DNA of 33,235 nt from assembly GCA_002299965.1 (NCBI GenBank), contig DBOM01000053.1, forward strand, positions 1-33,235, read 5' to 3'. Below the pieces are notes generated by a model that ran no database searches, was not told the origin of the DNA, and saw only the letters and a list, made by a program, of their open reading frames with translations. Origin of the DNA: Caldiserica bacterium UBA646. GTDB taxonomy: Bacteria; Caldisericota; Caldisericia; Caldisericales; Caldisericaceae. Position numbers and translations under genes: made by a program. Positions 22,998-29,861 of the stretch are shown here, in pieces (within the stretch, counting starts at the first letter, position 1; the number at the start of each line of letters is the position of its first letter).

Positions 22998-23849
22998 ATG
23001 GACATAAATATTTTTAGAAGAAAAAAGAAAATTGTTGTGCCAGTTCTTACAGAAAAAAAAGTAAAAGAAACACCAGTAAGATGTCAATCTTGTGGCAATC
23101 TTATTAAATATGAGGATTTAAAAGAAAATCTCAAGGTATGCCCGCATTGTGGCTATCACTTCCGAATGACAATAAGCGAACGGATAAATCTCATTGCAGA
23201 TTCGGGCACATTCTCAGAGATAGATACAGAAATAAAAGCTGTTGATATGTTAGGGTTTAAGGATCTCCTTACCTACAAGGAGCGTATAAAACAGACAAAA
23301 AAAGAAACAGGGCTTGATTGTGCTGTAATCACAGGAAAAGCTAAAATTGGCGGATTTAACGCAGCGGTTGGAGTTTTTGCGTTTGAATTTATCGGAGGAA
23401 GTTTAGGATCGGCAACAGGAGAAAAGCTCACAAGACTTATTGAGTATGCAAAAAAGCGCAAGTTACCACTAATCATCGTCTTCTCATCCGGCGGAGAGAG
23501 AATACAGGAAGGTATTTACTCCCTAATACAAGTTGCAAAAACAATTCAAGCAGTAGATTCATTTAAGAAAAGCGGCGGACTATTCATCCCGATTTTAACA
23601 AATCCTTCTTACTGTGGGACAGCTGTCATTGCCATGACAGGAAACATTATAATTGCAGAAAAAGGTTCTTCAATTGGTATTTCAGGCCCGCGCATTACAA
23701 AAGAGGTTGCAAAGCAAAATATCCCGGATAAATTGAAACAAGCAGAAGCTTTGCTTCAAAATGGGTTTCTGGACATAGTCGTTGATAGATATTTGCTCAA
23801 AGCAACTATCACACAATTTCTCAAACACTATAACAGGAGGGCAATATGA
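22998..23849 (+). CDS. accD: acetyl-CoA carboxylase carboxyltransferase subunit beta (divergent)
   Basis: This 283-residue beta subunit of the carboxyltransferase transfers carboxyl from carboxybiotin to acetyl-CoA. The N-terminal zinc ribbon is intact (C29, C32, C48, C51), followed by the crotonase-like domain with 'FEFIGGSLGSATGEKLTRLI'. The usual 'ASGGARMQEG' motif reads SSGGERIQEG (163-172), replacing the small residue at the turn with Glu. GGAGG sits seven bases before ATG 22998; the longer in-frame ORF overlaps the dehydrogenase and is rejected. The stop overlaps accA (ATGA). The biotin carboxylase and biotin carrier genes are not in the window, so acetyl-CoA specificity is inferred from the AccD/AccA split layout. 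Confidence 0.88.
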   Translation: MDINIFRRKKKIVVPVLTEKKVKETPVRCQSCGNLIKYEDLKENLKVCPHCGYHFRMTISERINLIADSGTFSEIDTEIKAVDMLGFKDLLTYKERIKQTKKETGLDCAVITGKAKIGGFNAAVGVFAFEFIGGSLGSATGEKLTRLIEYAKKRKLPLIIVFSSGGERIQEGIYSLIQVAKTIQAVDSFKKSGGLFIPILTNPSYCGTAVIAMTGNIIIAEKGSSIGISGPRITKEVAKQNIPDKLKQAEALLQNGFLDIVVDRYLLKATITQFLKHYNRRAI

Positions 23850-24778
23850 AATACTTACTTCCGTTTGAAGAATCTCTTGAACCACTATATAAAGAATTGG
23901 AAGAAAGAAAGAAAAACTGGGAAGCAACAAATAATATAGAAGAAAAAATTCAACAAGAACTGAAAAAAATCTACGGCAACCTCACCGCTTACCAGATTGC
24001 ACAAATTGCCCGTCATCCCGATAGGCCCAATACAACAGATTATATTAACGCTTTATTTGAAGAATTTGTTGAGCTACACGGAGATAAGAAGAGCGGAGAT
24101 GATCCTTCAATTATAGCAGGCATGGGAAGCTTTAAGGGCACAACGGTTACCGTAATAGGAAGCAAAAAAGGAAATACGTTAAAAGATATGCTTTTATGTA
24201 ATAATGGAATGATAAAACCAGAGGGATTCAGAAAAATTGCAAGAATTGTTAATCTTGCTTCAACAACATTTAAAAGCCCCATTATCACATTTATTGATAC
24301 ACCAGGAGCATTTGTATCCAAAGAATCGGAGAAAAAAGGACAAATAGAAGCGGTTTCTGAACCCATACTTGCACTGTTTAAAGCAAAAGTGCCGATTATT
24401 ACTGTTATAATTGGCGAAGGAATAAGTCTCGGCGCACTTAGTATGAGCATTGCAGATAAAATCATTATGTTGAAATACTCGCTCTTCTCAGTAATCTCAC
24501 CTGAAGGAGGTGCATCAATTCTATATAATAACAGGAAAAAAAGCGAAGAGTTAGCATCAAGCTTAAAATTCACAGCAGCCGACCTGTTGAATACAGGTGT
24601 TATTGACAAAGTGGTAGATGAGCCAATAGGCGGAGCACACAGAAATAAAGAGGAAGTTGTAAAAGCAACGGGAGATGCAATTAACAGTGAACTCGAAACA
24701 TTACTAAAGGAAAACGAAAAACAGCTAAAAACAAATCGGATAGAAAAATATAGAAAAATTGGAATCTATGCGGATTGA
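23846..24778 (+). CDS. accA: acetyl-CoA carboxylase carboxyltransferase subunit alpha (divergent)
   Basis: This 310-residue alpha subunit has the helical N-terminal arm ('FEESLEPLYKELEERKKNW'), 'IAQIARHPDRPNTTDYI' and 'FVELHGD' typical of AccA. The crotonase core carries 'GMIKPEGFRKIARIVNLAS' and 'FIDTPGAF' (149-156). Where most AccA proteins read GEGGSGGAL, this one reads GEGISLGAL (190-198), so the glycine-rich oxyanion loop is changed. The segment after TPGA is also unlike the usual Y-P-G-x-x-A-E-E-R-G-Q. Paired with the altered beta-subunit motif, this suggests coordinated divergence of the complex, or a changed acyl-CoA preference. It starts with an ATGA overlap from accD, preceded by AGGAGGGC. 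Confidence 0.87.
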   Translation: MKYLLPFEESLEPLYKELEERKKNWEATNNIEEKIQQELKKIYGNLTAYQIAQIARHPDRPNTTDYINALFEEFVELHGDKKSGDDPSIIAGMGSFKGTTVTVIGSKKGNTLKDMLLCNNGMIKPEGFRKIARIVNLASTTFKSPIITFIDTPGAFVSKESEKKGQIEAVSEPILALFKAKVPIITVIIGEGISLGALSMSIADKIIMLKYSLFSVISPEGGASILYNNRKKSEELASSLKFTAADLLNTGVIDKVVDEPIGGAHRNKEEVVKATGDAINSELETLLKENEKQLKTNRIEKYRKIGIYAD

Positions 24779-24789
24779 CTGAAAATTCA

Positions 24790-24840
24790 CATATGCCCCT
24801 TGCGCTATCCGTTCTACTTGGTAGACAATATAATGCTAAA
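24790..24840 (+). pseudogene. fragment of a second 2-hydroxyacid dehydrogenase
   Basis: Bases 24803-24834 match 22810-22841 inside the dehydrogenase gene at 28 of 32 positions and translate to RYPFYLVDNI, against RYPFWLLDNI in the intact gene. The rest of the gene is absent. This is the decayed 3' part of a paralogue that once followed accA. Confidence 0.65.
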
Positions 24841-24842
24841 AA

Positions 24843-26024
24843 CTATGGCTTTTTTTTAATCACTCTTCCGCGGTTCACTGAATAGAAACCAAAACGCTTT
24901 CTTATAGAATCCATTGTTTCTTCGATTCTTTGATCTTTTTCTTCTTCTTTATCTTTAAAAAGCAAAGAAGAATTATCTTTAGAAAGTCCTGATGCAGAAA
25001 TACCAAGAAGGCGTACTTTTCGTCCCCTCACATATAACTCATTAAAAAGTAAAACCGCTGTTTCATAAATCTTTTTATCACTGTTAGTTTCTGCAATAGT
25101 TTCTCTATGCGTTTTTGTAGTAAAATCTGCATAGCGTACAGTAAGGGTAATAACAGTTGAAAAAAGATGGTGCGTCCTAATCCTGCTGCCAACTTTTTCT
25201 GAAAGAAGCTCAAGCACGCTCTTTATATAATCTATTTTATCCGTATCTGCCGGAAAAGTAATCGAATGCCCTATAGATTTTGCTTCCTCTTCTTCCATTG
25301 GGGTAATGACAGAAGAATCATCAACGCCCCTTGCTGCATTGTAAAGAAATTTACCATATGAATGAAACACCTGTGTAAGTGCCTTTATGGGAATTTCTTT
25401 AAGCTCTCCCAATGTTTTTACATTGAAAGAGCTTAAAAGTGCGTTTTCTGTTTTTTTACCAATCCCTGTAATCTTACCCACAGGCAGGCTATCTAAAATT
25501 TTTTCTGTTTCTTCTTTTCTTATTACCATCAACCCGTCAGGCTTTGCAAGTTTTGAGGCAAGCTTTGCAAGAAGTTTATTATAACTTATACCCGCTGTGC
25601 ACGTAATATGAAACTTGTCTTTCACTTCTTTCCTGATTCTATTTCCTATTTCTATGGCCTCATTGAAATCTTTTACTGTATATGTAAAATCCATAAAAAC
25701 TTCATCAATTGAAGAATATTCAATGGCCGGACAAAAATTATAATAAAGCAAAACAATCTCTTTCGATATGCGTACATATTTTGCCATATCTCCTTGAATT
25801 AATATAAGATTCGGGCAGCACTTCTTAGCCAATTTTAAAGGCATTGCAGAATGTACGCCATACCTCCTTGCTTCGTATGATGCAGCAGATACGACAGAAC
25901 GGCCTTCTACGTTCCCTGAAATAGCAATGGGCTTGCCTTTAAGGTCGCTATTTTCTGCCTGCTCTACAGAGGCAAAAAAAGCATCCATGTCAATGTGCAT
26001 AATTATTCTATTTTTCCTTTCCAT
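24843..26024 (-). CDS. dinB: DNA polymerase IV (Y-family)
   Basis: This 393-residue translesion polymerase has palm motifs IDMDAFFASVEQ near the N-terminus and SSIDEVFMD near 112-120, carrying the metal-binding Asp/Glu residues. 'SYEARRYGVHSAMPLKLAKK' belongs to the fingers, 'GISYNKLLAKLASKLAKPDG' to the palm, 'ITGIGKKTENAL' is the helix-hairpin-helix thumb, and the little-finger domain follows. The length is normal, but there is no obvious terminal clamp-binding motif. ATG 26024 lies six bases after a perfect -10 (TATAAT, 26036-26031) and lacks a Shine-Dalgarno sequence, suggesting leaderless translation; M9 (IIMHIDMD) is an alternative start. No LexA-type operator is recognised upstream. 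Confidence 0.95.
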   Translation of the reverse strand: MERKNRIIMHIDMDAFFASVEQAENSDLKGKPIAISGNVEGRSVVSAASYEARRYGVHSAMPLKLAKKCCPNLILIQGDMAKYVRISKEIVLLYYNFCPAIEYSSIDEVFMDFTYTVKDFNEAIEIGNRIRKEVKDKFHITCTAGISYNKLLAKLASKLAKPDGLMVIRKEETEKILDSLPVGKITGIGKKTENALLSSFNVKTLGELKEIPIKALTQVFHSYGKFLYNAARGVDDSSVITPMEEEEAKSIGHSITFPADTDKIDYIKSVLELLSEKVGSRIRTHHLFSTVITLTVRYADFTTKTHRETIAETNSDKKIYETAVLLFNELYVRGRKVRLLGISASGLSKDNSSLLFKDKEEEKDQRIEETMDSIRKRFGFYSVNRGRVIKKKP

Positions 26025-26030
26025 ACTTTT

Positions 26031-26036
26031 ATTATA
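26031..26036 (-). promoter_or_regulatory. dinB -10 element adjacent to the start codon
   Basis: A perfect TATAAT on the minus strand ends six bases before ATG 26024, which places the expected transcription start on the A of the ATG. The -35 is poor (TTTTAT at 17 bp). Confidence 0.5.
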
Positions 26037-26070
26037 CATCCTTCATTATGAGTATAAAAATTTCACATTG

Positions 26071-26098
26071 TTGACAAATAAATTCAAAATAATATATT
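26071..26098 (+). promoter_or_regulatory. predicted promoter of the OsmC-like gene
   Basis: A perfect TTGACA (26071-26076) is followed by TATATT (26093-26098) at 16 bp, or TATTAT (26095-26100) at 18 bp. AAGGAGG lies downstream, before ATG 26132. Confidence 0.65.
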
Positions 26099-26131
26099 AT
26101 GTTAAAAATAATAATTTACAAGGAGGAAGTA

Positions 26132-26563
26132 ATGGCAGAAAAAAACATTACCAAAGTAGAACTCAAACAAGCATACGGTCTTACAGTAATGGCAAGGGGA
26201 AACTCTAACCACTGGATCGTGATGGACGGGCCAGAAGATTTCAAGGGGCACAATGGTGCACCAAGGCCGATGGAACTATTGCTAATGGGAGCAGCAGGAT
26301 GTACATCACAAGATATAATATCAATTCTCGATAGAATGAAAGTTAAATACAATGATTATAAATTAGAGATGACTGCAGAAAAAGCATCTGACCATCCACA
26401 TGTATTCACAAAAATTAATCTTACCTACATGATCTGGGGAGATGTACCCGAGGATAAATTCAAAGCCGCAATTGACCTCTCTGAAACAAAATATTGTTCA
26501 GCATTAGCCATGCTACGAAAAACTGCCGAAATACATTCAGAGTACAAAATTTTTAAAGAATAA
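26132..26563 (+). CDS. OsmC/Ohr family protein
   Basis: This 143-residue member of the OsmC superfamily, typically a thiol-dependent peroxidase or redox-linked protein, carries the two conserved cysteines at C57 (GAAGCTSQD) and C122 (TKYCSALAML). It also has 'PRPMELLLMG' before the first one. The second-site context TKYC-x-A-x-x-M-L places it in the YhfA-like branch, whose peroxidase activity is less certain than that of Ohr. ATG 26132 follows AAGGAGG by about six bases; the longer frame from 26099 overlaps the promoter and is rejected. It has its own promoter and is convergent with the nrdD operon, leaving four bases between stops. Peroxide defence would suit an anaerobe. Confidence 0.92.
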   Translation: MAEKNITKVELKQAYGLTVMARGNSNHWIVMDGPEDFKGHNGAPRPMELLLMGAAGCTSQDIISILDRMKVKYNDYKLEMTAEKASDHPHVFTKINLTYMIWGDVPEDKFKAAIDLSETKYCSALAMLRKTAEIHSEYKIFKE

Positions 26564-26567
26564 TAAA

Positions 26568-26759
26568 TTACTGTTCTTTAGAGATGTTGAACATCTTTCT
26601 TTGTTTGAACTCTTCCTGTTTTCCTTTATTATACTGGCTCACTGGCCTTAGATAACCAACCACTCGTGAATACACTTCTGCTTTTTGTCTTTTTTCTTCA
26701 GGGATAACCTCTCCATTCTCTAAAATAAGGTTACCTTTTTCATCTTCTCTTGTGTCCAT
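26568..26759 (-). CDS. separate glycyl-radical subunit of class III ribonucleotide reductase
   Basis: This 63-residue protein ends in AEVYSRVVGYLRPVSQY followed by NKGKQEEFKQR, the conserved C-terminal glycyl-radical segment of NrdD. G35 in VVGYL is the expected radical site. The N-terminal 25 residues (DEKGNLILENGEVIPEEKRQ) are a polar linker. It has a consensus AAAGGAGG nine bases before ATG 26759 and starts 25 bases after the stop of the main nrdD gene, so it is an independent cistron and not a frameshift product. The large subunit lacks this segment, so reductase activity should require this peptide. The role resembles that of the stand-alone glycyl-radical protein YfiD/GrcA for pyruvate formate-lyase, though here it appears obligatory. 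Confidence 0.85.
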   Translation of the reverse strand: MDTREDEKGNLILENGEVIPEEKRQKAEVYSRVVGYLRPVSQYNKGKQEEFKQRKMFNISKEQ

Positions 26760-26784
26760 TACCAAACACCTCCTTTATCGACGA

Positions 26785-28848
26785 CTATTTATCTATATTA
26801 AATGTAGGCATATCTTTGCTTTCAATGCTTTTAGCTTCTCTTTTTCCGGCAATACGAACAAGCTCTTCATCACAGTATGGACAATATTTCCACTCGCCTT
26901 TAATATATCCGTGCTTGGGACAAATGCTAAATGTCGGCGTAATTGTAATGTATGGAATCTTATACTTTGTAAGTATTTTCTTAAAGAAAATTTTAGCTTC
27001 TTCCCCATAATTTAGTGATTCGCCTAAGAAAAAGTGTACGACAGTTCCACCGGTATAGAGCGACTGTATTTCTTCTTGTTTTTCTGCTACTTCAAACGGG
27101 TCGTCCGTATAATTCACAGGTAGTTGTGTTGAATTAGTATAAAACGGTTCTGCCTTATTTTCTTGTACCTCTTTTTCATTTGCAACGATGATGTCGGGAT
27201 ATTTCTCCTTATCCTTCACTGCAAGGGAATACGAAGTTGACTCTGCTGGTGTTGCCTCAAGATTATACATATGGCCTGTTTCATCCTGAAATTCTTCCAG
27301 CTTATTCCGCATAAAATTCATCGTCTTAATTGTAAAAGCAATACCTTCTTCAGTCCCTATGTCCTTCCCCATAAAATTAAGTAATGCCTCGTTCATTCCA
27401 ACAAGTCCAATAGTGGAAAAATGATTGTCCCAATAGTGTCCTGTAACTTTCTTTATAGATTCAAGATATACGCGTGAATACGGATAAAGTCCATTTTCTG
27501 TAAATTCCTCAATTGTTTTTCTCTTTATCTCAAATCCATCTCTTGCAGCGTCCATAATTTCGGCAAGAGATGAGAAAAATTCTTCCTCCTCTTTTGATAA
27601 ATAGCCAATCCTTGCCATGTTAATTGTAATTACGCCGATGCTTCCCGTAAGTGGATTTGCGCCAAACAATCCGCCCCCTTTTTTCCTCAACTGCTTTATA
27701 TCAAGTTTAAGCCGGCAACACATACTCCTTGCATCTTCTGGTTTTAAGTCAGAATTAATAAAATTAGCGCCATATGGTATACCATATTTAGCAGTAGCCT
27801 CCCACATTGGTGCAAGCTCGGGATTATCCCAATCAAAATCACTTGTAAAATTAATTGTAGGTATAGGGAATGTAAAAACTCTATTATTCCCATCCCCTTC
27901 AATCATTGTCTCCCAGAAAGCTTTGTTAATCATATAAATTTCTTTTTGGAATTCTTCATACGTTTTATCCTGCTCTTTTCCGCCAATAACTACTTTTTTA
28001 TTCGCTAACATAACGTGCGGGTGGATATCGAGAGTAATATTAGAAAATGGAGATTGTCCGCCTGTTCTTGTTGTTTGGGACATATTAAAAATAAATTCCT
28101 GTATTTGCTGTTTTACTTCCTTTTGAGTGAGATGGTCATAATAAACAAATGGAGCAAGAAGTGTATCAAAAGAGCTTAAAGCGACAGCCCCTGCAACTTC
28201 ATTTTGAAGAGTGAAAAGGAAGTTTACAATCTGGCCAAGGATAGAAGAAAAATGTTTTGCTGGCTTTGAATATGGTTTCCCGGGAACACCCCCAAATCCT
28301 CTCTTTATCAAATCCTCAAGGTCCCAACCAACACAGTAGCTTCCAAAAAAAGAGAGATTGTGTATGTGCACTGCACCATTCCTGTGCAAGTTTGCAATTT
28401 TTTGTGGATAAATTTTACTGAGCCAGTATTCAGCCTCTGCTTTTCCAGCTAAAAATGATTTTAATCCCTGTACAGAATAACCAATATTTGCGTTTTCATG
28501 AACTTCCCATGTGCCTTGCTGAAGATACTTTTCAACTGATGCAGGAGTGATATAATTTTTAATTGCACGCAGCTGCCTTCTATTTTCCCGATATAAAATA
28601 TACGCCTTTGCAGTTTTGTAATAGCTCCTTCTCATCAATACTTCTTCAACTTTATCCTGTATTTGTTCTATTCGGATTGGCTCTTCCCCTCTCTCATAAA
28701 TTATTTCAGTAATCACAATATGGGCAAGAAGTTTTACGTCATCTCCAGTTAGCTCCCCTGTAGATTGTCCCGCTCTTTGTATTGCATCAACAATCTTTTC
28801 CCTCTTAAAACTAACTAATCTGCCGTCTCTTTTTAACACTTTATTCAT
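26785..28848 (-). CDS. nrdD: anaerobic (class III) ribonucleoside-triphosphate reductase, large part without glycyl-radical segment
   Basis: This 687-residue protein reduces ribonucleoside triphosphates to deoxynucleotides under anoxia. An ATP-cone is at about 1-90 ('VLKRDGRLVSFKREKIVDAI'), followed by the ten-stranded barrel with 'GGQSPFSNITLD', 'MCCRLKLD' and 'GSIGVITINMARIGYLSKEE'. A C-terminal metal site C643-x2-H646...C656-x2-C659 (ICPKHG ... CPYCDE) follows. In normal NrdD proteins the next residues carry R-V-x-G-Y, but here the chain ends about 28 residues after C659 without it. That motif is in the downstream 63-residue gene. ATG 28848 is chosen for the AAGGAG nine bases upstream; ATG 28869, with AAGGGA, is an alternative. 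The activase nrdG is not in the window. Confidence 0.95.
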   Translation of the reverse strand: MNKVLKRDGRLVSFKREKIVDAIQRAGQSTGELTGDDVKLLAHIVITEIIYERGEEPIRIEQIQDKVEEVLMRRSYYKTAKAYILYRENRRQLRAIKNYITPASVEKYLQQGTWEVHENANIGYSVQGLKSFLAGKAEAEYWLSKIYPQKIANLHRNGAVHIHNLSFFGSYCVGWDLEDLIKRGFGGVPGKPYSKPAKHFSSILGQIVNFLFTLQNEVAGAVALSSFDTLLAPFVYYDHLTQKEVKQQIQEFIFNMSQTTRTGGQSPFSNITLDIHPHVMLANKKVVIGGKEQDKTYEEFQKEIYMINKAFWETMIEGDGNNRVFTFPIPTINFTSDFDWDNPELAPMWEATAKYGIPYGANFINSDLKPEDARSMCCRLKLDIKQLRKKGGGLFGANPLTGSIGVITINMARIGYLSKEEEEFFSSLAEIMDAARDGFEIKRKTIEEFTENGLYPYSRVYLESIKKVTGHYWDNHFSTIGLVGMNEALLNFMGKDIGTEEGIAFTIKTMNFMRNKLEEFQDETGHMYNLEATPAESTSYSLAVKDKEKYPDIIVANEKEVQENKAEPFYTNSTQLPVNYTDDPFEVAEKQEEIQSLYTGGTVVHFFLGESLNYGEEAKIFFKKILTKYKIPYITITPTFSICPKHGYIKGEWKYCPYCDEELVRIAGKREAKSIESKDMPTFNIDK

Positions 28849-28890
28849 GAAATTGTTCTCCTTTCCCATATGTGTGTTCCCTTGTAAAAA

Positions 28891-28919
28891 AGTATAAAGC
28901 AAATTTCAATTTGTGTCAA
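28891..28919 (-). promoter_or_regulatory. nrdD promoter with palindromic spacer
   Basis: TTGACA (28919-28914) and TATACT (28896-28891) are separated by exactly 17 bp. The spacer contains the perfect inverted repeat CAAATT-GA-AATTTG (28913-28900), a likely operator. It does not match the NrdR-box consensus that I know. Confidence 0.75.
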
Positions 28920-28969
28920 AACCTACAACAATAAATTTAAAACGCAACACCTATTTTAAAAATACAAGC

Positions 28970-28987
28970 TGTGGATAATGTGCATAA
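28970..28987 (-). promoter_or_regulatory. tandem DnaA-box-like sites upstream of nrdD
   Basis: TTATCCACA (28978-28970) and TTATGCACA (28987-28979) abut head to tail on the minus strand, about 50 bases upstream of the nrdD -35. The same abutting pair, with one base different, is at 3863-3880. Confidence 0.6.
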
Positions 28988-29018
28988 CTTTAAATTATCA
29001 GGAGTAATGAGAACTGCT

Positions 29019-29861
29019 TCATATTTTTTCGGAAAGTACCGTGCTTATATCGGGGGTAGAACGATTCTTTAAAAAATCTTCACTTCCTCTTATAGCAACT
29101 TCGAAGCTGGTATCTTTTTTTTCATAAAAGACACCGATTGGAATTTTATCGCCGCATTCCAGCGATTTATTCAGAGCTGTTGCAAAATTATCTGGAACAT
29201 AATTCGTTTCCTCCAACTTGTACACACGCTCCCTATAATACGAATAGGTATCATTAAATGTTGTGCATGGCTGGATCACATCAACAATAGAAAATCCTTT
29301 GTGCATAATCGCTCTCTCAAAAAGATGTTCAAGGTGTCCCGGCTCTCCAGAAAACCCCCTTGCTACAAATGTCGCCCGTGAGACAATCATAAGGCTTATC
29401 GGGTTAATTGGATTCTCTGGATTGCCAAACGGCGTCGACCTCCCCTTAAATCCTCTTGGCGATGTCGGAGTAAATTGCCCTGTGGTAAGCCCATATACAC
29501 TGTTATCATGCACAATCATAGTGATATCCGTATTTCTCCGCGCTGCATGTACGATATGATTCATACCTTCCGCATATGCATCTCCGTCTCCCGCAAACCC
29601 TACTACCGTTAAACGAGGGTTAGCAATTTTCATTCCTGTTGCAAGTGGAGGCACTCGCCCATGCAATGGATGGAAAGAATTTAAATCATAGTAATTAGTG
29701 ATATAGCCGTGGCAACCTATGCCAGAAATTAGAACAACATTTTCCTTTTGGAGTTTGCCATTTTCAATATTTCTCTCGATAACTTTTTTAAACGCCGAAT
29801 ATATTGCATAGTTTCCACATCCAGGACACCATTGAATTTTTTTTGTTGTCCCTATATTCAT
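29019..29861 (-). CDS. 2-oxoacid:ferredoxin oxidoreductase, beta subunit
   Basis: This 280-residue thiamine-diphosphate and [4Fe-4S] subunit of the KorB/PorB family is part of the enzyme that oxidatively decarboxylates a 2-oxoacid to acyl-CoA and reduces ferredoxin (or runs in reverse for CO2 fixation). Cluster cysteines are visible in WCPGCGN (C12, C15) and GIGCHGY. The ThDP motif is 'GFAGDGDAYAEGMNHIVHAA' with 'DNSVYGLTTGQFTPTS'. The segment 'HGRVPPLATGMKIANP' is like that of 2-oxoglutarate-type beta subunits, but the substrate cannot be fixed by eye. The start overlaps the stop of the alpha subunit (ATGA), so the pair is made stoichiometrically. No separate ferredoxin-like delta subunit is present. 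Confidence 0.94.
   Translation of the reverse strand: MNIGTTKKIQWCPGCGNYAIYSAFKKVIERNIENGKLQKENVVLISGIGCHGYITNYYDLNSFHPLHGRVPPLATGMKIANPRLTVVGFAGDGDAYAEGMNHIVHAARRNTDITMIVHDNSVYGLTTGQFTPTSPRGFKGRSTPFGNPENPINPISLMIVSRATFVARGFSGEPGHLEHLFERAIMHKGFSIVDVIQPCTTFNDTYSYYRERVYKLEETNYVPDNFATALNKSLECGDKIPIGVFYEKKDTSFEVAIRGSEDFLKNRSTPDISTVLSEKI

Noticed and set aside
24040..24609. 189-codon minus-strand frame opposite accA
   Set aside because: The accA frame is clearly coding by motif content; this is an antisense artefact of codon bias.
26568..26800. Frameshift or sequencing error joining nrdD and the small glycyl-radical ORF
   Set aside because: The small ORF has a consensus ribosome site and its own ATG, and a 25-residue polar linker precedes the conserved segment. 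The nrdD end reads smoothly to its stop, so a single-base error would not restore a normal NrdD.
28891..28919. NrdR box in the nrdD promoter
   Set aside because: The palindrome CAAATT-GA-AATTTG does not fit the NrdR consensus (ACACWATATATWGTGT-like), so the regulator is left unnamed.
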